Assembly: GCF_003461625.1 (NCBI RefSeq)
Contig: NZ_QTXL01000003.1
Location: 1 to 64,000 of the forward strand
Length of the DNA: 64,000 nucleotides
Direction of reading: 5' to 3'
Origin: Clostridium sp. AF15-31
GTDB taxonomy: Bacteria; Bacillota; Clostridia; Lachnospirales; Lachnospiraceae
Positions within the stretch are counted from its first letter, which is position 1, and every line of letters begins with the position of its first letter. This document shows, one piece after another, positions 17,048-26,923 of this stretch. The notes beneath the pieces were generated by a model. That model was not told the origin of the DNA and searched no databases. It was given only the letters and a program-made list of their open reading frames with translations. Position numbers and translations under genes: made by a program.

Positions 17048-17932
17048 TCATTCCTGTCCTGAAAGAATTTTCTTCATCTCAGAATAATCACGGTTGGGAT
17101 ATTTCTGCTCTGCTAAAGCAAGTACAGCTCCTGATACGCTGATATAAATATGTTTCTCATTTGCATCAAGAACATTCAGATGTTTCTTTACTGTCGTTGT
17201 GTCATTTCTCTCGATTGGTCCGGTCAGACCTGCCACTGGGCCATCTTCTGCTATATGCGATGCATTTCCCATAAATAACGGAACAAGTGCCTGCTCTGCC
17301 TGTTTCTCTTCAAATCCGCAGTCTTCCAGTAATGAAACTGCCGATCCATACAGACCATTCACCAGATTGCTGGCAAATACTGCAGCCGCATGATATTTTG
17401 TTTTATTTTCTGTTGAGAGAAGTACACAGTCATTTCCTAAAAGACGAATAAAGCGGCAAAGTTTATTTCCCCACTCTTCAGCACCTTCCACGGTAAAAAA
17501 ACATTTCTGCATTTCCCTGTAGGATTTTGTCGTTGAACTGATTGCATACATAGGATGAATCGAATAACCAAAGGCTCCTGCCTCTGTTACACCTGAAAAA
17601 ATATTAGATGTCATCGCACCACTACAATGACAGATCAGTTTGCCCTTGATATCAAAGGCTTTTATGCTGTCCCATACTGCTTCTATCCTTCCATCCGGAA
17701 CGGTAAGCATCAGGACGTCACTTGCGCAAACGATCTTCTTCAAATCATCAAATGCTTCGGTATTGGTAAATGCTGCAGCTTCTTTTGCACTCTCCACCTG
17801 TCTGCTGTAATATCCGGATACGGTTACTGTCTCCGGAAGGTTCTTTTGTATCTCTTCTTTATTCAGCTTCTGTTCAAGATACTTTCCAAGTGTAAAGCCT
17901 ACTTTGCCTGCACCGATAAATCCAATCCTCAT
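17048..17932 (-). CDS. Rossmann-like/DUF2520 protein in the pantothenate operon
   Basis: The 294 residues begin with a dinucleotide-binding loop GFIGAGKVGFTLGKYL (residues 4-19) followed by an NADP-dehydrogenase-like N-terminal domain, then a helical C-terminal domain of DUF2520 type. The segment CHCSGAM near 107 and IHPMYAIS near 130 are typical. The fold is that of 6-phosphogluconate-dehydrogenase-like reductases such as ketopantoate reductase. Because it is the first gene of DUF2520-panB-panC-coaBC and no panE is visible, a role in ketopantoate reduction is plausible, but this is inference. No membrane segment or signal peptide. Confidence 0.82.
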   Translation of the reverse strand: MRIGFIGAGKVGFTLGKYLEQKLNKEEIQKNLPETVTVSGYYSRQVESAKEAAAFTNTEAFDDLKKIVCASDVLMLTVPDGRIEAVWDSIKAFDIKGKLICHCSGAMTSNIFSGVTEAGAFGYSIHPMYAISSTTKSYREMQKCFFTVEGAEEWGNKLCRFIRLLGNDCVLLSTENKTKYHAAAVFASNLVNGLYGSAVSLLEDCGFEEKQAEQALVPLFMGNASHIAEDGPVAGLTGPIERNDTTTVKKHLNVLDANEKHIYISVSGAVLALAEQKYPNRDYSEMKKILSGQE

Positions 17933-18034
17933 ATGATCACCTGCTATCGCCTGTTCTATCTGTGGTGTACAATCAGGTATAGTTTCTTTCGAATACCATC
18001 CGCCATTTACAATACCATTTACAAGGTAAAAAGT

Positions 18035-18078
18035 AAAGCAGGAGAACCTGAATTTATCATCATTTTTTCTCCTGCTTT
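18035..18078 (-). terminator. Intrinsic terminator after purE
   Basis: A perfect 12-bp inverted repeat (18035-18046 and 18067-18078) with a 20-base loop, followed on the minus strand by a T-rich stretch (TTTACTTTTT). It separates purE from the pantothenate operon. Confidence 0.75.
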
Positions 18079-18145
18079 TCTTATGTTTTTCCCATACAGA
18101 TCATAGATCCATATCGGAAATCATCATTTTTATAATACATAAAAA

Positions 18146-18634
18146 TTAGTTATATTTTGCAATTACCTCTGCATTCGCCTTCATGGCTGCAGCTTCCATG
18201 GACTCACGCTCTGCCAAAAGTTTCTTTCTTACTTCTGCATTGCTGTTTCCTATGATCTGAAGTGCCAGATATGCTGCATTCTTGCTTCCGTTTATTGCTA
18301 CAGTTGCTACAGGGATACCGGATGGCATCTGAACGATAGAAAGAAGTGCATCCATTCCATCTAATACAGAACCGGAAATTGGTACTCCGATAACCGGGAT
18401 CACTGTCTGGCTTGCTACAACACCCGGAAGTGCTGCTGCCATACCTGCGGCAGTAATGATAACCTGTGTTCCATTATTATTTGCTTCTTCAATAAACTCT
18501 GAAAGTCCTGCATGTGCTCTGTGTGCAGACAGACATCTTACATCAACTGCTACTCCATACTCCTTTAAAATGCCGATTGCAGGCTCAACCTTTGGCAGGT
18601 CACTTGTTGATCCCATAATGATCGCTACTCTCAT
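18146..18634 (-). CDS. purE: 5-(carboxyamino)imidazole ribonucleotide mutase
   Basis: PurE carries out the AIR carboxylation step of purine synthesis. The 162 residues contain MGSTSDLPKVEPAIG (from residue 7), CLSAHRAHAGL near 34, and AAGMAAALPGVVAS near 62, all active-site segments of the PurE fold. No purK is next to it. It stands alone, 78 bases after the large sensor kinase, with a hairpin at 18675-18704 in between and its own terminator. Confidence 0.95.
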   Translation of the reverse strand: MRVAIIMGSTSDLPKVEPAIGILKEYGVAVDVRCLSAHRAHAGLSEFIEEANNNGTQVIITAAGMAAALPGVVASQTVIPVIGVPISGSVLDGMDALLSIVQMPSGIPVATVAINGSKNAAYLALQIIGNSNAEVRKKLLAERESMEAAAMKANAEVIAKYN

Positions 18635-18674
18635 GTTTTTATCCTTCTTTCTTTCTTTTTATGTGTCATATCCC

Positions 18675-18704
18675 TGTGTCATACATGGCTCCATGCATGG
18701 CACA
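18675..18704 (-). other. Hairpin between the sensor kinase and purE
   Basis: A 14-base imperfect inverted repeat (18675-18688 and 18691-18704) with a two-base centre. No T-run follows on the minus strand, so it is not a classical terminator. It may be an mRNA processing or protection element, or a protein site. Confidence 0.4.
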
Positions 18705-18712
18705 ATGGTATT

Positions 18713-21700
18713 TTACTTACTGTTCAGATACTGATCGATAATCTCACTTGCCCCTTCATAATCCATGGCATCCACCGTCATCTTCAGTGCATTTAAGAAC
18801 TCAATATCAGCATCATTATACTCGTATCGGTCGATTTCTGCCAGTATTTCTTTTACAGCTCCAACATCGGCATCCCGTAAAAATGTACGCATATCTTTGA
18901 GCTGTCCACGATCCACTGCATCCCTGACTGTCTTTTCCTGCTGTTCAACCGGATTGATCTTCGCCAGATATAGTCCGATATCCTTAAACATACGCTTCAG
19001 CATGGATACAAATTCATGCGTATTTTCCTTTGCATACTGCATATTTCCTATATTGATCGCCGACTCCAGATTTGCTGCTTTCCGTTCGATGCTGTATGCG
19101 CCGATATTTCCACTGCTGCTCTTGATATCATGAATGATATTCCGATACCGTCTGACATCATCATCAATATATTCTTCCAGACGATCTACATCCGGCTCAT
19201 AGTCTTCCTTGAATGCCGCAATAAAACGGTTAAAGGTATCAAAATTGCCTCCGATCATCTTCAATGCATTTTCAACTACAATACTGTTCTCCAGAATATA
19301 AACATCATCCTTAAATCTGGATTCGCTGATATACTGTCTGATATTGCTTGTCTTTTCCTTGATCTTGTCCTCCGGAAGGAACAGACGGAAAATTCCTTCG
19401 ATTCCATCCATTTCCAATGGTTTTACAAGTACGTCACTGAAGCCCTGCTTTATGATCTCATCTCTGCTGCTGTCTATATTGTTTTCTGAAAGTGCAATGA
19501 TCGGAACCCGTTTGTATTCTTCTCCATCCAGGCTCCGGATCTCACGGACGGTATCTGCACCATCCATAACCGGCATGACTGTATCAATGAAGATCATATC
19601 ATATGGAGTTACCATAACCTTGTCAATCGCTTCGAATCCGGATGAAGCAGTATCACAGATCAGCTCATAGGAATCAAATATAACCTTCTGGATCTGTATA
19701 CTGACATCAGAATCGTCCACAAGAAGGATCCTGACATCCGGAAGCCAAATTCTTGAATTCGAATTACGGAATGCCTGCTCCCGTCGTTTGCTTACATTAT
19801 AATTAACATAGCTGTAATCAAATACCTGCTGTATAATGGAAAAGCGTATCGTGGTTCCTGCTCCATAGGTACTGTCAACCTCCGGGGTTCCACCCATACT
19901 CTCGATCAACTGTCTTGCGATTGCCAGTCCGATACTGATATCAAAATTACCGATATCAGTTCTGTCATAAGAATCGTCCAGATCAAAGAAACTGTCCAGA
20001 CGTTCTTCCTTTACTCCGGTTCCGGTATCTGATATCACGATATCCAGATAAATGCTGTCCGGTCTGTCGCACTCTTCCGGAGCGATCTTTCTCCAATCCA
20101 CTTCAATGCTGATCGAACCTTCTTTGGTTGTCTTTGCCGCCCTCTGATACAGATTCATCAGGATCTCCTTCACCTTATCACGATCGCCGATCAGACCATT
20201 TGGTATATCATCCTCAATGCTTACCTTTAAGGCAACCAGATCCCGGTTGATCATTTCCTTAAACTGAACCGCAAGCTCCTCGATCATATCTGAAACCGCA
20301 TATTCCTTCTCCTGCAATTCCAGTGTTCCATCCTGTAAATTCGATAATCTGGAAATTCCATCAATTATACCAAGGATCTCGTAGCTGGAACCATATACCG
20401 TGGATAACTGTTTTACCTCTTCTTCCGTTTTTGCCTCATCATTCCGCAAAAGCATCTCGCTGATCGCAAGGATCGAATTTAACGGTACACGGATCTCATG
20501 ATTCAGATAGTTCACATAATCGTTCTTTGCACGGTTAGAACGCTCTGCCTGTTCATTTTTCTTGCTGAGTTCTTCTACCTGCTCCGTCTTTTTGCCAAGC
20601 AGATGCATCACATACCGAGCTACAAATATCACTGCCACGCAGATTGCTATGATCAATACCACAATCAGAACTCTGGAAAATGGAGTCTCCCAGAATTTCA
20701 ACTGTTTTACAATAACAAAAGACAGCGGTTCTTCACAGGCAACACCATCAGAATTCTCTGCCGAAAGCACAAATGTATAATTTCCGCCCTCCAGATTTGT
20801 ATACTCTGCTTCCAGATTATCCGTACCCGAAACAACACGATCTTTATCGTCAAATCCATCAAGATAATATTTTACCTGAATATCCCCACGATTTACATAA
20901 CTCAGAACAGAGAACTTGATCACGATTCGGTTCGTATCACCCGGAACGGTCATCTTACCATCCAGATCCGAGAACGCATACTCTTTATCATCTATCGTAA
21001 CAGAAGCTATCCGTACCTTCGGTGGAACTTCATTTGTAAATACCTGATTCTGATCCAGCATACTGAAGCCGGTATCACAACAAACATAGACGACTCCATC
21101 TTCACTGATATAATTCGTTGAATTATCCGTAATATCAGAGATCAGTCCATCATTTTTCGTATATATCTCGCATTTCGGATCTGCCGAGCTCAACAGATCT
21201 CCTTCGTAATATTTCTGGATGCCACGGGAACCGAAGATCCAGAGGTCTCCTGCCTGATCCAGTATCAGATTTGCCACAGAATTCGATGGATCAACTGCAC
21301 TGATCTGACGGATCACGCCCTCCTGATAATAAAGTCCATTATCTGTTCCGATCCAGATACCATTGCTTCCACCAACAATGGAAGAAACAACATTCGAATT
21401 CAGTCCCTCTGACATAGATATCTTTTTCAGATTAGATTCCATGTCTATCGTATAAAGACCGGAACCATTGGACCCTGCATATAAGGTTCCATCCTCCGCC
21501 TGATACAGGGATATGATATCTGCATTTTCCATACCGGAAAATCGGCCGTAGCTGACTGTTACCTGTTCATCCTTCAATATGGAAATACCGCTCTCGGTTC
21601 CGATCGCCATACTACCATCCTTTAATTCAATGATACAGTTGACAGCATTACTGGTCAACAACGCGCCACTCTTATTATAGAATTTGTATTTACCCTTACT

Positions 21701-22924
21701 GTTCACCTTGATAACACCATAAATTCGGTAGGAACAGATCCACAGATTATTCTTTGAATCCACACAGAAATCACGGATACTTTTTCCATTTAACATTGTG
21801 ACAAGATCAGAGTCACGGTCAAGAGTTCCGTCTGCATTTATGATCCGCAGGCCATCATCTGTACCGATATATAACTTTCCGCAATACTCCGTAATGCAGT
21901 TGACGATTGTCTCATCCAGACCATATTTCATGCTTCCATTCTGGAATTTGCTTCTGGATAACAGCATCAGTCCTTTTCGATATGAGGTCATCCAGTAGTT
22001 CCCTTCAAAATCCTGGATTATGTCACTCATCGACTCATTAAATTCCAGACCGGTAACATACTTCATTTTTTTATTTTTGTTGATATAACCAACACCATCA
22101 TCCGCAAGAACCCACAATTTATTATCAATCCGCTGGATCTTATTGATACCACTCAGTGCCGCTGTTGATAATAATTCAAAATCTTTGTTCGTCGTAAGAT
22201 GTATAATTGTATGACCTACCGTACCAATATACCGTTCCCCATTCTCATCTACAAAAAGACTGTTCAGATCTTCTTCTGTGTATTCCATCTTACTGATCTT
22301 GCTTACGATCTGATCATCCTTGATATTTACGATCGTATCGTTATTCACGATCGCATATACATAAGAACGATATCCACTGATCGCTGTTACATCCGGTGCA
22401 ACAACATCATCATCCGCAACCAGCGTCATTTCACCGGATTCGTAATAATAAATACCGGATGAAGTAGCAAGCCATATTTTTCCTTCTTCGTCTTCATACA
22501 GTCCACGGACGGTCGTAATCTCATCCTCTGTTGAATTCGATATACGATTAAAGCATCCGTCTTTGTAAATAAATAAGCCATAGTTTTCCGTTCCTACATA
22601 CAGATCCCCATTCGATGCCGCAAGAATACTGTTGATCATATAGGAACTGCTGTCGCTGTCTTCTCCCAGTGAAAATTTCCGAAACTGACTTCCATCATAA
22701 CGGTACAGTCCGCTGTCCGTGCCGACCCATATGTATCCACTGGCAGACTGGCTGATGCAGTTTGCTTCCCCACTTTCAAAACCGTCATCTTCTGTGTACT
22801 TGGTCTGACTGTAATCTGATGTAAAATTCTCCTGTGCAAACACAGCAAGCCGTGGTGAAAAAAGTATCATCACGGCTACTGCTATTAATATGATCATTCT
22901 GATTTTTGAATGTAACTGCTTCAT
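18713..22924 (-). CDS. Hybrid sensor histidine kinase with two-component propeller, REC and HPt domains
   Basis: A protein of about 1,400 residues. It begins with a signal/anchor helix (IILIAVAVMILF), then about 600 residues of Reg_prop beta-propeller repeats (GxLYxYDG- and IWIGTDNGL-like), a Y_Y_Y domain, a membrane helix near 755-775, a coiled coil, a HisKA box (NHEIRVPLNSIL), an ATPase domain, a receiver domain with DD, FIDTVMPVMDG and a Lys, and an HPt domain with HDIKSSSG. No DNA-binding domain follows, unlike the HTCS regulators of Bacteroides. In the ATPase the N-box Asn is Arg (NLYQRAAKTT) and the second glycine box is poor (FDISIGLAI), so ATP binding may be weakened. The start is uncertain: GTG at 22939 overlaps the M18 gene; the ATG at 22924 has AGGTG upstream. 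Confidence 0.88.
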   Translation of the reverse strand: MKQLHSKIRMIILIAVAVMILFSPRLAVFAQENFTSDYSQTKYTEDDGFESGEANCISQSASGYIWVGTDSGLYRYDGSQFRKFSLGEDSDSSSYMINSILAASNGDLYVGTENYGLFIYKDGCFNRISNSTEDEITTVRGLYEDEEGKIWLATSSGIYYYESGEMTLVADDDVVAPDVTAISGYRSYVYAIVNNDTIVNIKDDQIVSKISKMEYTEEDLNSLFVDENGERYIGTVGHTIIHLTTNKDFELLSTAALSGINKIQRIDNKLWVLADDGVGYINKNKKMKYVTGLEFNESMSDIIQDFEGNYWMTSYRKGLMLLSRSKFQNGSMKYGLDETIVNCITEYCGKLYIGTDDGLRIINADGTLDRDSDLVTMLNGKSIRDFCVDSKNNLWICSYRIYGVIKVNSKGKYKFYNKSGALLTSNAVNCIIELKDGSMAIGTESGISILKDEQVTVSYGRFSGMENADIISLYQAEDGTLYAGSNGSGLYTIDMESNLKKISMSEGLNSNVVSSIVGGSNGIWIGTDNGLYYQEGVIRQISAVDPSNSVANLILDQAGDLWIFGSRGIQKYYEGDLLSSADPKCEIYTKNDGLISDITDNSTNYISEDGVVYVCCDTGFSMLDQNQVFTNEVPPKVRIASVTIDDKEYAFSDLDGKMTVPGDTNRIVIKFSVLSYVNRGDIQVKYYLDGFDDKDRVVSGTDNLEAEYTNLEGGNYTFVLSAENSDGVACEEPLSFVIVKQLKFWETPFSRVLIVVLIIAICVAVIFVARYVMHLLGKKTEQVEELSKKNEQAERSNRAKNDYVNYLNHEIRVPLNSILAISEMLLRNDEAKTEEEVKQLSTVYGSSYEILGIIDGISRLSNLQDGTLELQEKEYAVSDMIEELAVQFKEMINRDLVALKVSIEDDIPNGLIGDRDKVKEILMNLYQRAAKTTKEGSISIEVDWRKIAPEECDRPDSIYLDIVISDTGTGVKEERLDSFFDLDDSYDRTDIGNFDISIGLAIARQLIESMGGTPEVDSTYGAGTTIRFSIIQQVFDYSYVNYNVSKRREQAFRNSNSRIWLPDVRILLVDDSDVSIQIQKVIFDSYELICDTASSGFEAIDKVMVTPYDMIFIDTVMPVMDGADTVREIRSLDGEEYKRVPIIALSENNIDSSRDEIIKQGFSDVLVKPLEMDGIEGIFRLFLPEDKIKEKTSNIRQYISESRFKDDVYILENSIVVENALKMIGGNFDTFNRFIAAFKEDYEPDVDRLEEYIDDDVRRYRNIIHDIKSSSGNIGAYSIERKAANLESAINIGNMQYAKENTHEFVSMLKRMFKDIGLYLAKINPVEQQEKTVRDAVDRGQLKDMRTFLRDADVGAVKEILAEIDRYEYNDADIEFLNALKMTVDAMDYEGASEIIDQYLNSK

Positions 22925-22931
22925 AGTTTTC

Positions 22932-24311
22932 TTATGCACCTAATAAAAATGCTACATATCCTTTTTTAGTTTCATAAATATCTGCTTTGGAAGTGATCTC
23001 CCATGGAGCATGCATGTTTAATACGGCCACACCACAGTCCACAACTTCCATTCCATATAATGATAAAATATAAGCGATCGTACCGCCACCGCCAACATCT
23101 ACTTTACCAAGCTCTGCAGTCTGATAGTATACTCCGGCATCATCCATTACCTTACGAATAGCTGCAAGATACTCTGCATTTGCATCATTGGAACCGGATT
23201 TGCCTCTTGCTCCTGTAAACTTGTTAAATACCATACCTTCACCAAAGATAGCCGCATTCTTCTTGTCAAATGCACTTGCAAAGGTTGGATCATAACCTGC
23301 AGATACGTCAGAGGATAACATTCTGGAGGATGCCAGACATCTTCTGAGGGCCAATTCATTATAACAGCCCATCGCATTCATAATCTCAGCAACTGTATTC
23401 TCAAAGAAATGAGACTGCATTCCGGTTGCACCCACGCTTCCGATCTCCTCTTTATCTGTCAACAGACAGCAGGTCGTCTTTTCTACATCTTCTGCTTCCA
23501 GCATCGCAACCATAGATGTATATGCACATACCCTGTCATCCTGTCCGTATGCCATGATCATACTCTCATCAATTCCGCAGTTTCTTGCCTTTCCTGCCGG
23601 AACGATCTCAAGCTCTGCTGAAATGAAATCTTCTTCCTTTATTCCATATTTCTTCTTCAGAAGTGCAAGCACCTGTTCCTTTACGGCTTCTTTCTCTTTT
23701 CCCTTTAATGGCTTGCTCGCAAATAAAATATCCAGTTCTTCTCCCTCGATAACTTTATTTGCCTTTTTTTCCATCTGAGCACCGGCAAGATGGATCAGCA
23801 GATCGGTAACACAAAATACCGGATCATTCTTGTCTTCCCCAATGTTTACTTCTACAACTTCTCCGTCTGTCTTAGCAACTACACCATGAATAGCAAGTGG
23901 TAAGGTTACCCACTGATACTTCTTGATTCCTCCATAATAATGCGTATCCAGATAAGCAAATCCCTCTTTCTCGTATAATGGAATCTGTTTAATATCCATA
24001 CGTGGGGAATCGATATGTGCGCCAAGAATGTTCATACCCTTTTCGATATCCTTCTTACCGATATTGAACAGCGCTACGGTCTTATTCATCCATACCGCAT
24101 ATACCTTTGAACCTTTTGTCAGCTTCTTTCCTTCTTTGATCACATCCTGAATATCTTCATATCCGGCTTTCTTTACCTGTTTTACGATCTCTTTTACACA
24201 TTCCCGCTCCGTCTTTCCTGTATCCAGGAATTCACGGTAGGATTTACATAATTTTTCCAGCTTTGCAAGTTCTTCCTTGTCATAACTGTTCCATGCATTT
24301 TTATCTTTCAT
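22932..24311 (-). CDS. M18 family aminopeptidase
   Basis: The 459 residues match the M18 dinuclear-zinc aminopeptidases: GAHIDSPRMDIKQIP (metal-binding His and Asp) near residue 96, LLTDKEEIGSVGATGMQ near 285 with the catalytic Glu pair, and a C-terminal HAPWEITSKAD with the last His ligand. It is cytoplasmic, with no signal peptide. It follows the ABC permease by 11 bases and precedes the sensor kinase directly, so it is probably part of the same transcript. Confidence 0.92.
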   Translation of the reverse strand: MKDKNAWNSYDKEELAKLEKLCKSYREFLDTGKTERECVKEIVKQVKKAGYEDIQDVIKEGKKLTKGSKVYAVWMNKTVALFNIGKKDIEKGMNILGAHIDSPRMDIKQIPLYEKEGFAYLDTHYYGGIKKYQWVTLPLAIHGVVAKTDGEVVEVNIGEDKNDPVFCVTDLLIHLAGAQMEKKANKVIEGEELDILFASKPLKGKEKEAVKEQVLALLKKKYGIKEEDFISAELEIVPAGKARNCGIDESMIMAYGQDDRVCAYTSMVAMLEAEDVEKTTCCLLTDKEEIGSVGATGMQSHFFENTVAEIMNAMGCYNELALRRCLASSRMLSSDVSAGYDPTFASAFDKKNAAIFGEGMVFNKFTGARGKSGSNDANAEYLAAIRKVMDDAGVYYQTAELGKVDVGGGGTIAYILSLYGMEVVDCGVAVLNMHAPWEITSKADIYETKKGYVAFLLGA

Positions 24312-24322
24312 TTTTATGCCTC

Positions 24323-25987
24323 CTAAACATATAAGTCATTGCTTATACTCTTTTTTATATATATAATGGCACTTCTGCGGATCCTGTATGTCACAAGTCC
24401 GAGAATTACCAGATAGATTGCAAAGATCATAAAAGAATCCATCTTTGTAAACTTAAATAAACAAAAACCGACTCCACAAAGGATCATGGATACCAGAATA
24501 GCAATCGCCATATTAAAGAATGCATTCAGATTGCCCCTGAGCGCTCCGTATTCATCTTCCCAGTTCAGCTTCGGATGTGTTGCATCCAGCCAGAGTCCGA
24601 TATAGGTGCAGCATACAACCGATAAGAACCCGATCACAATAAAGTAAATGGCCGAAGGCACATTGATATGCATACAGATGCACAACACAATGATCGTTAC
24701 TGCAACTGTGATGCCGCTGTATACCAGACTGACACCTGCCTTGATCCCAATCTGCGTCCGATAGCTGACCGGTGCATATTTGATAAAGCTGAAATGATCT
24801 CCCTCTCTTGTAAACGAGGTCGATGCAATACTGTTCATTGCTGTTGCAAAGAAGGAAATGATCAGTACCAGCAATAATACGATCAGATCGGATGCTACAA
24901 AACCTTTGGAAAGCAGCTTCTCAAATGAAGTCATAAAGTTCTTCGTCGCAGGCAGAACAAACAATGCCACCGCAAGAACCGGCCATATAATATTTACCAT
25001 TACACAATATTTGCGATATGCCGGTGTCCGGTATAGTATCTTACATTCCTTCAGAAAATATGCTTTGCGAATACTTTTTTTCGCATAAGCTGCATCAGAA
25101 ACCACATCTTCTTTCTTCTCTGCTTTTCCGACAGATGAAACCAGATATACGCCACGCAGATACAGCTTGCTTCCAAGGAAAAACAACAGACCTGCCATAA
25201 CCGCATTTAACAGGATGAACAGCAGGGAATATGCAATGTTGTTCGTTTCAAGTGCTTTTAAGAATACAGGAACCGTAAAGAATATCTTTCCCATGATTGC
25301 TGTAAACATATTGTTATGATTCATCAGACCATCAATATAATTGTTAATATTGATGCTGTCCATCTGAATAAACGATAATAAAAAGAGTCCGAGGAAAATA
25401 ACGGTTACCAGTCCTGTCATGGCATCCACATTCCGAAACAGTTTTATCCGGCTTAAAAACGCCATACAAAGTAAGGCAAAAATTCCGCAATATACAAGTG
25501 GAAGGATCGGAAGCATCGCTACTCCGACTAATGCCGTCAGTACAGATACCGGCTTGAATCCGGCAGCTATGAAGTAACCTACAAAGCCGCTGAATAAAAC
25601 CATAAACTCCATAACACTCTCTGCAATATATGCATTTACAAATTTGGCTGCTACGATCTCACCCGGCTTTACCGGAAGCGGAAGCAGATGATCCAGATCC
25701 GATGAAAAAAACAGTACATTAAACAGTACCATCACCGAAAAGATCATGCCAAATACGGACATCAACTGTATGATCAGTTCTACGCCTTCCGTCATTCCTC
25801 CTGCTTCTATCAGTGCTTCTGTCATAATATATACAATAAATCCAACGACCAGACAACAGGGAACCATGATACAGAACATGGCAAGTGAACCAAGTGTCTT
25901 ATATGCCTTCGCTTTTTCTCCGGTGTCCGGCATCGTCATCTCTGTATCCTTTGCCATCACTCTGGTCAAATACAAAAAATTCTTCAT
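24323..25987 (-). CDS. ABC-2-type permease
   Basis: A membrane protein of about 554 residues with roughly 12 hydrophobic segments and a cytoplasmic loop containing SVGKAEKKEDVV. It resembles large permease partners of ABC-2 exporters. It overlaps or abuts the ATPase gene, so the two form a transporter. Start choice is open: ATG at 25987 or GTG at 25993 share a GAGGA site, whereas the ATG at 26005 has no site and would overlap the ATPase. Substrate unknown. Confidence 0.8.
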   Translation of the reverse strand: MKNFLYLTRVMAKDTEMTMPDTGEKAKAYKTLGSLAMFCIMVPCCLVVGFIVYIMTEALIEAGGMTEGVELIIQLMSVFGMIFSVMVLFNVLFFSSDLDHLLPLPVKPGEIVAAKFVNAYIAESVMEFMVLFSGFVGYFIAAGFKPVSVLTALVGVAMLPILPLVYCGIFALLCMAFLSRIKLFRNVDAMTGLVTVIFLGLFLLSFIQMDSININNYIDGLMNHNNMFTAIMGKIFFTVPVFLKALETNNIAYSLLFILLNAVMAGLLFFLGSKLYLRGVYLVSSVGKAEKKEDVVSDAAYAKKSIRKAYFLKECKILYRTPAYRKYCVMVNIIWPVLAVALFVLPATKNFMTSFEKLLSKGFVASDLIVLLLVLIISFFATAMNSIASTSFTREGDHFSFIKYAPVSYRTQIGIKAGVSLVYSGITVAVTIIVLCICMHINVPSAIYFIVIGFLSVVCCTYIGLWLDATHPKLNWEDEYGALRGNLNAFFNMAIAILVSMILCGVGFCLFKFTKMDSFMIFAIYLVILGLVTYRIRRSAIIYIKKSISNDLYV

Positions 25988-25994
25988 AAGCACT

Positions 25995-26717
25995 CTATTC
26001 CTCATGTGTCATTTCTATAAATATATCTTCCAGTGACTTATTCTTATGTGCAACAACCAGATCATCCAGCGTTCCCTGATAGATATCATGACCTTTCTTG
26101 ATCATGATGATATTATCACACAATTTCTCTGCAACTTCCAGAACATGCGTTGAGAAAAATACGCAGTTACCTTCATCCGCATGCTCCCGCATCATCTTCT
26201 TTAATTCATATGCCGCATTCGGATCCAATCCGGTCATCGGTTCATCTAAGATCCAGACCGGTGGTTTATGTACTAATGCGCCTATTACCATCATTTTCTG
26301 GCGCATACCATGCGAATAGCTGACCATTTGTTTATTTAAGCTGTCTTCCATACCAAAACGCCCAGCCATTTCCTCTAACCGCTTCTTACGGTCAGTCTCT
26401 GATACACCATAAATATCTGCAATGAAATTCACATATTCCAGTCCTGTTAACCGTAAAAAGATATCAGGATTATCTGCAATATATCCAATCGACTGTTTTG
26501 CCTCAAGCGGCTCTTTCCGGATATCATGACCATTGATCTGAACGCTGCCCTCTGTCGGTTTTAAAATACCGGTCAGCATCTTGATCGTTGTTGTCTTCCC
26601 CGCACCATTCTGCCCTACGAATCCGACGATCTCACCTTTCTTAATATGAAAGCTTAAATTGTTTACGGACACAAAATCTTTACCGTAAATTTTCTTTAAG
26701 TTATTGGCTATTATCAT
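25995..26717 (-). CDS. ABC transporter ATP-binding protein
   Basis: A 240-residue ATPase with Walker A GQNGAGKTT near residue 38, signature YSHGMRQKM near 134, Walker B VWILDEPMTGLDP and the switch His in FFSTHVLE. This is the CcmA/multidrug-like class that works with ABC-2 permeases, here the next gene. It is the first gene of an operon of ATPase, permease, M18 aminopeptidase and perhaps the sensor kinase, from the promoter at 26806-26834. Confidence 0.93.
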   Translation of the reverse strand: MIIANNLKKIYGKDFVSVNNLSFHIKKGEIVGFVGQNGAGKTTTIKMLTGILKPTEGSVQINGHDIRKEPLEAKQSIGYIADNPDIFLRLTGLEYVNFIADIYGVSETDRKKRLEEMAGRFGMEDSLNKQMVSYSHGMRQKMMVIGALVHKPPVWILDEPMTGLDPNAAYELKKMMREHADEGNCVFFSTHVLEVAEKLCDNIIMIKKGHDIYQGTLDDLVVAHKNKSLEDIFIEMTHEE

Positions 26718-26805
26718 TCTTTATCTTCTCCCGGTTCTTATCTGTCACACCATCGTTTCTATCTGGTCTGTCATTTATCAAAATACTTCTTTCCATTTGG
26801 TTTTA

Positions 26806-26834
26806 ATTATACCAAGCCCCTAATCTCTTTACAA
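26806..26834 (-). promoter_or_regulatory. Promoter of the ABC transporter operon
   Basis: TTGTAA (26829-26834), 17 bases, perfect TATAAT (26806-26811) on the minus strand, about 90 bases before the ATPase start. Confidence 0.65.
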
Positions 26835-26849
26835 TATAAATATACCAAA

Positions 26850-26886
26850 GGCAGCCTGAAAATACTCTGCATAGTAACAGGCTGCC
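26850..26886 (-). terminator. Intrinsic terminator after addA
   Basis: A perfect 9-bp GC-rich inverted repeat (26850-26858 and 26878-26886), followed on the minus strand by TTTGGTATATTT. It ends the addBA transcript just before the ABC operon promoter. Confidence 0.7.
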
Positions 26887-26923
26887 ATCTTCTTTATATG
26901 ATTGTCCGCGGACATTTTACTGT

